Source: CADEDV01 sp964596345 (lineage in GTDB: Bacteria > Bacteroidota > Bacteroidia > Chitinophagales > Chitinophagaceae). From it: 64,000 nt of DNA. Made by a program: the position numbers and the translations under genes. Each line of letters opens with the position of its first letter. The first letter of the stretch is position 1. The DNA lies in assembly GCA_964596345.1 (NCBI GenBank), contig CAZQSZ010000003.1, positions 496,001 to 560,000 on the forward strand. The letters run 5' to 3'. This document shows, piece by piece, positions 1-7,377 of this stretch. A model generated the notes under the pieces. That model made no database searches. It saw nothing but the letters and a program-made list of their open reading frames with translations, and was not told where the DNA came from.

Positions 1-762
1 TACCAAGTGAGGATTAAATGGTTGCGCCGGAAAAATCGAATTCGATTGCCAAACAACGTTCCCGGTAAGAGCATTTAGACAATAGAGACGTTGGGTATTG
101 TCAAAATAGTATAGACGCTGATCAATTAAGAATAATTTGTCAATATCGGTTCCTGTTGTCTTTTGCCAAAGTAGTGCCTTGCCTGAATTTTTGCGGCAAC
201 TTAAAGTATCATTTATAACTTGGTAAATTGTGTCATTTTGAAACACAGGAAATGGGACATCCATTTTTCCATATCCGATACTATCAATTACTTTCCCGGT
301 TTTAAAATCAATCTCTCTAAGCCCATATGCAACCGTGCTGACAAGTAGATTACCGTTCAAAGGATTGATACAATGACCTCCGTATGTTGAACTAAAGTTA
401 GAAGACCATATTTGATTGCCATTTTTGTCAAACTTATAAATATCTCCAACGAAACTACAATAGTAGATAAAACTGTCACAAATGATGGGCGCTTGGGATG
501 CCCAATTTTTTACTTGTGTTGCCCAATCAATTTTACCAGTTCTTAGATTTAAGCAGTACAAAAAGTTGGGCTTGTCACCTCCAATTTCTAGACTGCTGCA
601 GTAGATCTTGTCATCTCTATAGGCTTTTGAGGGATAACTATTGTTTCTGAAGTTAGCAACCCAAAAGTCACCTTTTTCATATTGAACATGTTTTGGGTTA
701 CCGTCGAGGCAGCTATTTGCAAAAATGAGAAGTAATATGATGATGATGGGTCTCATAGGCAT
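1..762 (-). CDS. PQQ-like beta-propeller lipoprotein, 3' part off the window
   Basis: The minus-strand frame is open from ATG at 762 (or 756) to base 1, about 254 codons, and runs off the window. The N-terminus is a short hydrophobic stretch of Ile and Leu ending in FANSC, which fits a lipoprotein signal with the Cys as lipidated residue. Downstream there are repeated short motifs such as LNLRTGKIDWATQV, YKFDKNGNQIWSS and LNALTGNVVWQS, the usual look of PQQ-like or WD-type propeller blades. It lies directly after a long hairpin repeat and is transcribed in the same direction as the LRR gene, so it may be the next cassette of the same array. Substrate and role are unknown. The propeller reading is inferred from the motif spacing. 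Confidence 0.75.
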   Translation of the reverse strand, partial: MPMRPIIIILLLIFANSCLDGNPKHVQYEKGDFWVANFRNNSYPSKAYRDDKIYCSSLEIGGDKPNFLYCLNLRTGKIDWATQVKNWASQAPIICDSFIYYCSFVGDIYKFDKNGNQIWSSNFSSTYGGHCINPLNGNLLVSTVAYGLREIDFKTGKVIDSIGYGKMDVPFPVFQNDTIYQVINDTLSCRKNSGKALLWQKTTGTDIDKLFLIDQRLYYFDNTQRLYCLNALTGNVVWQSNSIFPAQPFNPHLV

Positions 763-972
763 AACCGCTAACGTTCGAGTATTTGCGAAGGCAGGGAATT
801 CATAGATTGTCCAGCCCGGTACAAATGCCCATTTGAAAATACGTTGTTTAAGTTAAGAACTAAAGCTGAACATTAAACGTCGAGCCCGAACTGCTGATGA
901 TGATTGCACATAGTTGATGTTACAATGTCCAGCCCTGCTTTTGCAAATACTTTTGTTGTGTGCCGTTATTCG
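763..972 (-). repeat. attC-like long hairpin repeat A
   Basis: A 210-bp non-coding element between the LRR stop codon and the next gene. Read on the minus strand, it starts with ATAACGGCACACAAC and ends with CGTTAGCGG. The outer arms pair imperfectly: GTATTTGCAAAAGCAGGG on the left against the complement of CCCTGCCTTCGCAAATAC on the right. Its left end is complementary, at 14 of 15 bases, to the sequence just upstream of the LRR gene (2128-2142). Its interior shares several identical words with the element at 63562-63766, including a 16-base block at 853-868 and 13 bases at 923-935. This is the layout of an integron cassette recombination site; the assignment is an inference. Confidence 0.6.
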
Positions 973-2097
973 TCACTCGAAATCAATTTTTGCTTTTGGA
1001 ACCATAGCTTGAATCCGTTTCTTTTCAGTATTGTCAAACGAATTGAATGTTAGCCAAAAGGTGTCAACTTGTTGAAGCTTGTCAAAACCTAAAGGCATAG
1101 TTGGAAGCTTCATTGTGTACATTCCGACTCTTTTTAAGTTAGGTAGTTTCTCCATTATTGAAAAGGCACTTGTCCAGTTTAAGTTATGCAGGTCGCCTAA
1201 ACCTAATTGCTGAATTGTCTTGACTTGTTCAAGTTCAACTGGTAACTCTTTCAATGGATTATCGCAAACTGACAATCGTTCTAACTGTTTAAGATTTCCA
1301 ACCTTGTATGATAGAGATTTAATATTATTTCCCTGCAAGTCAAGGTCTTTCAAATTGTATAGTTTATAAACGACTTTTATGCTTGTGTCTGAAAGTTTAT
1401 TGTCTCTTAAGCATAGCTTTTGAATTGCTTTAAGTCGTCCAAATTGTTTGGGCAGCGAAGTAAGATTATTACTTTCAAGATTTATCTCTTCAATTTGTTT
1501 CAATCGCTTTATTTTTTTGGGAATTTCACTTATTGAGTTGTACCAAATGATTATGCGTTTAAGATTTGGAAGTGCCGATAATTCAACTGGAAATGTTTCA
1601 AATTCATTGTAACAAAGGTCAATGTAAATGAGGTTTGGGAGTTGTCCCTTTTTGAAATTTACTTTTTTGATTTTGTTACTGAATAACCGTAGGTATTTTA
1701 GATTGTCAAGTTGCTTAACAGGCTCTGGAAATGATGTTAGTTCGTTATTATCTAGCCAAAGCTCTTCAAGCTTTTTGAGTTGTGAAATATTGTTTGGTAT
1801 TGCTTTTATTTTTCCATCTGTCAGCCAGATTATTTTTAAACTCGGAATTTGCTTTAAAACCTCAAAGGTTTGCACTAGATCCAAGTCAGGATTTGAACCT
1901 ATGTCAATCTTTTCAAGAGTTGTCAGCTTAACAATGTCAGTAGGCAGTTGTTTGAGTTGCTGGTCTGAAAGGTCAAGAGATTTTACAATTGTCGGATTAA
2001 CTAACGCTTCTTTTATTGAGTTGAAAAGGACTTCTGTGTCTTTCTGTCCGAATGACTTTAAAGAAAAAATGAGAAAAATAAAGAGAAGTCGTTTCAT
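973..2097 (-). CDS. secreted leucine-rich-repeat protein
   Basis: About 374 residues from the ATG at 2097; an in-frame GTG lies two codons upstream at 2103. An N-terminal signal peptide (KRLLFIFLIFSLKSFG) is followed by roughly a dozen 22-24-residue leucine-rich repeats of the form LxxLPxxIxxLxxLxxLxLxxN, for example LKQLPTDIVKLTTLEKIDIG. No catalytic domain is visible, so a binding role outside the cytoplasm is likely. The gene is AT-richer than the metabolic genes to its right and sits between two attC-like repeats, with matching inverted 15-base sequences at 955-969 and 2128-2142. This suggests it is the cargo of a single-gene cassette of about 1.37 kb. The ligand is unknown. Confidence 0.85.
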   Translation of the reverse strand: MKRLLFIFLIFSLKSFGQKDTEVLFNSIKEALVNPTIVKSLDLSDQQLKQLPTDIVKLTTLEKIDIGSNPDLDLVQTFEVLKQIPSLKIIWLTDGKIKAIPNNISQLKKLEELWLDNNELTSFPEPVKQLDNLKYLRLFSNKIKKVNFKKGQLPNLIYIDLCYNEFETFPVELSALPNLKRIIIWYNSISEIPKKIKRLKQIEEINLESNNLTSLPKQFGRLKAIQKLCLRDNKLSDTSIKVVYKLYNLKDLDLQGNNIKSLSYKVGNLKQLERLSVCDNPLKELPVELEQVKTIQQLGLGDLHNLNWTSAFSIMEKLPNLKRVGMYTMKLPTMPLGFDKLQQVDTFWLTFNSFDNTEKKRIQAMVPKAKIDFE

Positions 2098-2127
2098 TGT
2101 CACTTTAAGTTATTAGGGTGTTCATTT

Positions 2128-2258
2128 ATAATGGCACACAACGTGTGTATTTACGCTAATATACGCTACCCAAAGAGGGGTAACAATTTTTTTAAATCCT
2201 TCTTTCTGAAATAATTATTTAAAAAAACGCTACTGTACGGGGGTAGCGCAAATACAAC
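2128..2258 (-). repeat. cassette boundary and short attC-like hairpin B
   Basis: Read on the minus strand, a left arm GTATTTGCGCTACCCC (2255-2240) pairs with a right arm ending in AGCGTAAATAC (157-147 of the 2100s). The right arm is followed by ACACACGTTGTGTGCC, the putative cassette start of the LRR gene. The GTATTTGC arm is shared with repeat A, but the conserved GGGCTGGACATTG core of A is missing, so this is a shorter or degraded relative. It marks the right edge of the accessory segment, about 100 bp from the end of the aldolase gene. Confidence 0.45.
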
Positions 2259-2364
2259 TTTATAAAACAGTAAATCATCAAGAAGGCTTATTTCTAAATA
2301 TAGCAATAACTGGTACAGATTCAAGTTGATAATCAATGTAAATCTGTACCAGCTTCCAGCCTGT

Positions 2365-3432
2365 CTATGCTATTGTTATGGCTTTATCCAAATACACATC
2401 CTGTATGGCATTCAGAATTTCAACCCCTTCTTTCATGGGTCGCTGAAAAGCTTTGCGGCCACTGATGAGGCCCATGCCGCCGGCTCTTTTATTGATCACC
2501 GCTGTGGTCACGGCTTCAGCCATATCGCTGGCACCGGAAGAAGCACCACCGCTGTTGATGAGACCGGCACGACCCATATAACAATTGGCCACCTGGTAGC
2601 GGCAAAGATCAATGGGATGATCGGAAGTGAGTTCGCTGTATATACGTTTATCATTTTTGCCATAGGCCGACTCTTTGGTATTGAGGGCCAGGTAACCACC
2701 ATTGTTCTCCGGCAGTTTTTGTTTGATGATATCCGCTTCGATCGTCACGCCGAGATGATTGGCCTGGCCGGTGAGGTCAGCGGATACATGATAATCCTTA
2801 TCCGATTGTTTAAACGCCGGGTTGCGCAGGTAACACCAGAGAATGGTGGCCATACCCAGTTCATGGGCCATTTCAAAAGCCCGGCTTACTTCCTGCAATT
2901 GCCTGGTGGATTCATCACTGCCGAAATATATCGTCGCACCCACGGCCGCAGCACCCAGGTTCCAGCTGGCTTTAATGGACGCAAACATTACCTGGTCAAA
3001 TTTATTGGGGTAGGTGAGGAATTCATTGTGGTTGATCTTAACAATGAACGGGATCTTATGAGCATACCTGCGGGAAAGAAAACCCAAACCACCAAACGTG
3101 GTGGCCACCGCATTGCAACCCCCTTCCATTGCCAGTTTGATAATATTTTCCGGGTCAAAATAAATAGGGTTTTTGGCAAAGGAAGCACCGCCGCTGTGTT
3201 CAATGCCCTGGTCAACGGGAAGAATTGACAAATAACCTGTGTTGCCGAGTCGGCCGGTATTGTACATCAGCTGCAGGTTGCGCAGCACATGCGGGGTGCG
3301 GTCGCTGCCGATCCATATACGATCTACAAAATCAGGACCGGGCAGGTGCAACTGGTCTTTTGAAATGGTTTTAGACTGGTGGTTCAGTAAGTACTCCGCT
3401 TTATCGCCGAGGAGTTGGGTGATGGAAGGCAT
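2365..3432 (-). CDS. fbaB: class I fructose-bisphosphate aldolase, FbaB/DhnA type
   Basis: The enzyme cleaves fructose 1,6-bisphosphate to dihydroxyacetone phosphate and glyceraldehyde 3-phosphate through a lysine Schiff base, and acts in the cytoplasm in glycolysis and gluconeogenesis. The length of 355 residues matches FbaB-type aldolases (about 350). Visible family blocks are LPVDQGIEHSGGASF near residue 73, the EADIIKQKLPENNGGY segment with the expected Schiff-base Lys at 237, and SGRKAFQRPMKEG near the C-terminus. A good minus-strand promoter (TTTG-N18-TATCTTTG) lies 60-90 bases upstream, so the gene is probably transcribed alone. A class II aldolase lies less than 3 kb away at 6195-7262, so the organism has both chemical types side by side. 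Confidence 0.93.
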   Translation of the reverse strand: MPSITQLLGDKAEYLLNHQSKTISKDQLHLPGPDFVDRIWIGSDRTPHVLRNLQLMYNTGRLGNTGYLSILPVDQGIEHSGGASFAKNPIYFDPENIIKLAMEGGCNAVATTFGGLGFLSRRYAHKIPFIVKINHNEFLTYPNKFDQVMFASIKASWNLGAAAVGATIYFGSDESTRQLQEVSRAFEMAHELGMATILWCYLRNPAFKQSDKDYHVSADLTGQANHLGVTIEADIIKQKLPENNGGYLALNTKESAYGKNDKRIYSELTSDHPIDLCRYQVANCYMGRAGLINSGGASSGASDMAEAVTTAVINKRAGGMGLISGRKAFQRPMKEGVEILNAIQDVYLDKAITIA

Positions 3433-3490
3433 GGGAATAGTTTATTGGTTAATTAGTTGATCAGTTGAAAGGTCGCTAACGACTGTTAGG

Positions 3491-3520
3491 CAAAGATAAT
3501 GTTTGGGAGAAAACGGCAAA
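3491..3520 (-). promoter_or_regulatory. Bacteroidota-type promoter for fbaB
   Basis: On the minus strand, a -33 box TTTG (3520-3517) is followed after 18 bases by TATCTTTG (3498-3491), matching the TTTG / TAnnTTTG consensus of the phylum. The predicted transcript starts near 3484, about 50 bases before the fbaB ATG. Confidence 0.65.
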
Positions 3521-3569
3521 GCGGTTGTGTGGATATGACGCAGGGGAGTGACAGGAGCATTGAAAACAG

Positions 3570-4235
3570 TATAAAAATCCGTGTTGATCTGTTCAATCTG
3601 TGTTATCCGTGTTCAAAAAAATTAGCCGGTACGGCTAATTAAATACAGGGAACACGGATGACACGGATGGGAGGGATCTACACGGACTTCTCTGGTAAAA
3701 GGAAACCTCTGTAACCACAGGGATAAAAAATCTGTGCTCATCCGTTTAATCTGTGTCATCCGTGTTTAAAAAAAGTTAGCCGGTATGGCTAATTAAATAC
3801 AGGGAACACGGATGTAAAGGATGGGAGGGATGTACACGGATTTCTCCAAAAAAAAGAAACACGACGAATTATAGCGAAAAAAATCTGTGCTGATCCGTTT
3901 AATCTGTGTTATCCGTGTTCAAAAAATTAGTCGTTACGGCTAATTAAATACAGGAAACACGGATGAAAAGGATGGGAGGGATGTACACGGATTTCTCCAA
4001 AAAAAAGAAACACGACGAATTNNNNNNNNNNNNNNNNNNNNNNNNNNNNNNNNNNNNNNNNNNNNNNNNNNNNNNNNNNNNNNNNNNNNNNNNNNNNNNN
4101 NNNNNNNNNNNNNNNNNNNNNAAAATTAGTCGTTACGGCTAATTAAATACAGGAAACACGGATGAAAAGGATGGGAAGGATGTACACAGATTTCTCCAGA
4201 AAAATAGAAACCCGTGTCATCTGTGTTCAAAAAAT
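3570..4235. repeat. 152-bp tandem repeat with nested palindromes, interrupted by assembly gap
   Basis: The 800-base stretch between fbaB and cysM has no gene. It holds at least four copies of a unit of about 152 bp, starting at 3598, 3751 and 3903, with a last partial copy after the gap. Each unit has a central hairpin TTAGCCG-GTA-CGGCTAA (or a close variant) nested in wider arms ATCCGTGTT ... AACACGGAT, followed by a GGATGGGAGGGATGTACACGG block. The copies around the gap are nearly identical, which probably caused the assembly break, so the true copy number is unknown. Short related sequences occur near 4210 and 58300. It has no spacer structure and is not a CRISPR. Confidence 0.85.
4022..4121. 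other. assembly gap (100 N)
   Basis: Exactly 100 unknown bases inside the 152-bp tandem repeat. A round 100 usually stands for a scaffold gap of unknown size, so distances across it are not reliable. Confidence 0.98.
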
Positions 4236-4236
4236 A

Positions 4237-5109
4237 TCATCCGAAAAGATCACTGCTCAGGTAGCGGTCGCCACGGTCGCAGGCAATAAAGACGATCACA
4301 CCCTTTTCAATTTCTGTAGCAAGACGGATAGCAGCTGCTGCTGCGCCACCACTGCTCATCCCGGCAAAAATGCCTTCCACCTTCGCCAGTTGTCTTGCCA
4401 TCAGCGTGGCTTCCTGTTGCGATACATCCATGACCCTGTCCACTCTTTCGGGTTCAAATATTTTCGGTAAATATTCTTTGGGCCAGCGGCGGATGCCGGG
4501 AATAGAGGATTCTTCGGTGGGCTGGCAGCCGATGATTTGTATCGCAGGATTTTTTTCTTTCAGGTACCGGGAACAACCCATGATCGTACCGGTGGTGCCC
4601 ATGGAACTTACAAAATGAGTGATGGACTGACCGGTATCTTTCCATATTTCCGGGCCGGTGGTTTTATAATGGGCTGCATAATTATCCGGGTTGGCAAACT
4701 GGTTGAGGATATAGGCTTCGCCACGGGCAGCTTTGGCATCGGCATAGTCACGGCAGGTTTCAATATTTTCCAGCAGCGTCACCGTAGCGCCAAAGGCTTC
4801 CATGGTCAACGTCCTTTCTTTGGTAGAAGAAGAAGGCATTACTAATTCTATGTTCAGATCGTATAACCTGGCGATCATCGCTAAAGCAATACCGGTATTG
4901 CCACTCGTAGCTTCGATCAGCTGGTCGCCGGGTTTGATATCAGCTCTTTCTAAAGCAGAGCGGATCATGTTCAGTGCCGGGCGGTCTTTTACACTGCCAC
5001 CGGGATTATTGCCTTCGAGCTTGGCATAAATGGTAACGTTGGGATTGGGATTCAATTTCTTTAGTTCAACCAAAGGTGTATTACCTACTAAATCTGTGAT
5101 ACTTGCCAT
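4237..5109 (-). CDS. cysM: O-acetylserine sulfhydrylase, CysM type
   Basis: This PLP enzyme makes L-cysteine from O-acetylserine and sulfide or thiosulfate. It has 290 residues, close to the family length. The PLP lysine is K41 in PGGSVKDR. TSGNTG binds the substrate carboxylate, and GTTGTIMG is the phosphate-binding loop. The EESSIPGIRRWP segment is characteristic of CysM rather than CysK. The start is ATG at 5109, where MASITDLVGNTPLV aligns with the family N-terminus. Upstream at 5238-6062 lies serine acetyltransferase on the same strand, so the two steps of cysteine synthesis are adjacent, although 128 bases with a hairpin repeat separate them. Specificity between sulfide and thiosulfate cannot be read from the sequence. 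Confidence 0.93.
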   Translation of the reverse strand: MASITDLVGNTPLVELKKLNPNPNVTIYAKLEGNNPGGSVKDRPALNMIRSALERADIKPGDQLIEATSGNTGIALAMIARLYDLNIELVMPSSSTKERTLTMEAFGATVTLLENIETCRDYADAKAARGEAYILNQFANPDNYAAHYKTTGPEIWKDTGQSITHFVSSMGTTGTIMGCSRYLKEKNPAIQIIGCQPTEESSIPGIRRWPKEYLPKIFEPERVDRVMDVSQQEATLMARQLAKVEGIFAGMSSGGAAAAAIRLATEIEKGVIVFIACDRGDRYLSSDLFG

Positions 5110-5180
5110 GCTGATTAATTTATTTACAGTCTATGTGTCTCTATGTGCCTATGATCCTATGTGGTGAGGATATTTACCAC

Positions 5181-5207
5181 ACCTGCCTACCGGCAGGCAG
5201 GCAGACA
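5181..5207. repeat. dispersed CCTGCC/GGCAGG hairpin repeat
   Basis: An intergenic palindrome (ACCTGCC, then GGCAGGCAGGCAG) between cysE and cysM. The same family occurs with perfect 11-bp arms at 58323-58364. It looks like a REP-type dispersed intergenic repeat and may act as a weak terminator or transcript stabiliser. Confidence 0.5.
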
Positions 5208-5237
5208 CAATAGATTCACAGGTGCACATAGTTTCGT

Positions 5238-6062
5238 TTATATTTTTATTTGCTCCACCACTTCAATATCCGGCCGGTGATACACCGTGGAGTAGGGGGC
5301 AATACTTTTTGTGAGCCAGACATTACCTCCCACAATGCTGTGATGACCGATCACTGTATCACCACCGAGGATAGTAGCACCGGAATAAATGATCGCATGA
5401 TCTTCCACCGTGGGATGGCGTTTGGTATTCGCCATATCTTTATCCACACTCAATGCGCCGAGGGTGACGCCCTGGTATAATTTTACATGATCACCGATAT
5501 GGCAGGTTTCACCGATCACTGTTCCCGTGCCATGATCAATAAAAAAATAATTTCCGATTTCAGCACCGGGATGAATATCAATTCCTGTTTTGGAATGAGC
5601 CCATTCGGTCATGATGCGGGGCAATAAAGGAATATCAAGTAACAATAACTCATGCGCCACCCGGTAAAAAAAGATAGCATAAAAACCGGGGTAGGCCCGG
5701 ATGATCTCGAATCTTGTTCTTGCTGCCGGGTCACCTTCAAGTAAAGCAGTGATGTCGGTATTCAGCACTTCATAGAGTTCCGGTACTGTATCGAAAAACT
5801 GTTTTGCTTTTTCAGCATTATTGCAGTTGTCGCAGGCCTTCGTGGCATTGAGTATACGGCTGAGTTGCAGTTGCAATTTGGCGAATGCTGTTTCCACTTC
5901 TGCTGTACTGTTTAACTGGCAATCTGCTCTCTCAGGAAATAACAAACAGAAGAGTTGCAATACCCAACCGGCAATTTCTTCGTTGGCGGGTACGGCTTCG
6001 GTGGCCTGCTGTTGCTGAAATATATGCTGGTAAAATTCCTGCTTCATAAAAGTCCACTTCAT
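5238..6062 (-). CDS. cysE: serine O-acetyltransferase
   Basis: The protein acetylates L-serine with acetyl-CoA, the committed step of cysteine synthesis. It has 274 residues: an alpha-helical N-terminal half, then a left-handed beta-helix of hexapeptide repeats from about residue 165. GIDIHPGAEIGNYFFIDHGTG contains the DH catalytic pair, and VIGETCHIGDHVKLYQGVTLGA is the typical acetyl-CoA side. The start may be ATG at 6062 or an in-frame ATG five codons later at 6047; a TAGTTTTG promoter-like box at 6082-6075 favours the later one. The neighbour cysM uses its product, and the two proteins of this type often form a complex. Confidence 0.93.
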   Translation of the reverse strand: MKWTFMKQEFYQHIFQQQQATEAVPANEEIAGWVLQLFCLLFPERADCQLNSTAEVETAFAKLQLQLSRILNATKACDNCNNAEKAKQFFDTVPELYEVLNTDITALLEGDPAARTRFEIIRAYPGFYAIFFYRVAHELLLLDIPLLPRIMTEWAHSKTGIDIHPGAEIGNYFFIDHGTGTVIGETCHIGDHVKLYQGVTLGALSVDKDMANTKRHPTVEDHAIIYSGATILGGDTVIGHHSIVGGNVWLTKSIAPYSTVYHRPDIEVVEQIKI

Positions 6063-6074
6063 TTATCGGGTAAG

Positions 6075-6082
6075 CAAAACTA
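6075..6082 (-). promoter_or_regulatory. possible -7 box of cysE
   Basis: TAGTTTTG on the minus strand fits TAnnTTTG. No clear -33 TTTG is seen 19-20 bases upstream, so support is weak. Confidence 0.35.
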
Positions 6083-6137
6083 CCTCTTTTTATAACAGGG
6101 CATTGCAGGCCAGGTTGCTAATGGTCTGGTAAAAATA

Positions 6138-6169
6138 AACCCTGTATCGCCGAAGGCTGATACAGGGTT
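6138..6169 (-). terminator. rho-independent terminator of fbaA
   Basis: Perfect 11-bp arms AACCCTGTATC / GATACAGGGTT with a 10-base loop. On the minus strand they are followed by TTATTTTTACC. It lies 26 bases beyond the fbaA stop codon and separates fbaA from cysE. Confidence 0.8.
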
Positions 6170-6194
6170 GTCGTATAACGGACAGTAACTTTTC

Positions 6195-7262
6195 TTATGC
6201 GTTACGGTTCAGGCAATTCAGGTCTTCAAAGGCTACTTCCAGTCGTTTGCTGAAACTTTCTTCGCCTTTGCGCAGCCACACCCGGGGATCATAATGTTTC
6301 TTGTTGGGTTTGTCTTCACCTTCCGGGTTTCCTAATTGTCCCTGCAGGTAGGCTTCATATTTCTTGTAATTGTCCAGGATGCCTTCCCAGAAAGCCCATT
6401 GCAGGTCAGTATCAATATTCATTTTGATAGCACCATAGCCAATGGCTTCACGGATCTGGTGCTGCGGGGAACCACTGCCACCATGGAATACGAAGTAAAC
6501 AGGTTTGGGACCGGTTCCGAATTCTTTTTCAATATGCACCTGGCTGTTGTGCAGGATCACGGGACGCAATTCCACATTGCCGGGTTTGTAGACACCATGC
6601 ACATTTCCAAAGGCAGCAGCAATAGTAAACAGTTTACCAACTTTGCCTAATTCTTTATACGCAAAAGCCACATCTTCCGGTTGTGTGTAGAGTTTGGAGT
6701 TTTCTACATCACTGTTATCCACACCATCTTCTTCGCCACCGGTTACACCCAGTTCAATTTCGATACCCATTCCCAACGGCTGCATTCTTTTGAAGAACTC
6801 AACAGAGGTATGAATGTTTTCTTCGATCGGCTCTTCGCTCAGGTCAAGCATATGTGAGCTGAACAGGGGCTGACCTTTTTCTTTGAAATATTGTTCACCG
6901 GCGTCGATCAGTCCGCTGATCCAGGGCAACCATTTTTTAGCCGCATGGTCAGTGTGCAATACAACCGGTACACCGTAATATTTAGCTACATTATGAATAT
7001 GCAAAGCACCGGAGATGCCGCCGGATATATTTCCCTGCAGTTTATCATTCGGCATTCCTTTGCCGGCGATGAATTGGGCACCACCGTTGGAGAATTGAAT
7101 GATGACAGGGGAGTTGACTTTGGCCGCTGTTTCCAGGGTAGCGTTGATGGTATTGGTACCAATAGTGTTAACGGCTGGAAGGGCAAACTGGTTTTCTTTA
7201 GCGTCTTTGTAAAGTGCTTCCAGTTCTTCACCGAACAGCACACCGGCTCTGTACTTTTTCAT
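6195..7262 (-). CDS. fbaA: class II fructose-bisphosphate aldolase
   Basis: A zinc-dependent aldolase of glycolysis and gluconeogenesis, 355 residues from ATG at 7262 (a TTG two codons upstream is less likely). The zinc and catalytic segment VVLHTDHAAKKW is near residues 100-111. Further family features are MLDLSEEPIEENI, GVTGGEEDGVDN, the zinc-binding HGGSGSP, and NIDTDLQWAFW near the C-terminus, matching the FbaA (type A) subgroup known from E. coli. It ends in a clear terminator and has about 110 bases to the gene upstream, so it is probably monocistronic. It duplicates the reaction of fbaB at 2365-3432 with an unrelated mechanism. Confidence 0.95.
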   Translation of the reverse strand: MKKYRAGVLFGEELEALYKDAKENQFALPAVNTIGTNTINATLETAAKVNSPVIIQFSNGGAQFIAGKGMPNDKLQGNISGGISGALHIHNVAKYYGVPVVLHTDHAAKKWLPWISGLIDAGEQYFKEKGQPLFSSHMLDLSEEPIEENIHTSVEFFKRMQPLGMGIEIELGVTGGEEDGVDNSDVENSKLYTQPEDVAFAYKELGKVGKLFTIAAAFGNVHGVYKPGNVELRPVILHNSQVHIEKEFGTGPKPVYFVFHGGSGSPQHQIREAIGYGAIKMNIDTDLQWAFWEGILDNYKKYEAYLQGQLGNPEGEDKPNKKHYDPRVWLRKGEESFSKRLEVAFEDLNCLNRNA

Positions 7263-7377
7263 GATCAAAAAATCGTTTTAGTTTGGATTATTAATATGGA
7301 TAGCTGGCGGGCAACCGTTAACAGGCAGCGAATATAAAGGATTTATTTAACCGGGCAGCTAACATGCGTTCGATTGG

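Noticed and set aside
2326..3228. 300-codon plus-strand frame over fbaB
   Set aside because: It is the antisense shadow of a clear aldolase gene and shows no family features.
3570..4235. Tandem repeat as a CRISPR array
   Set aside because: The unit is about 152 bp, copies abut directly without unique spacers, and no cas gene is near.
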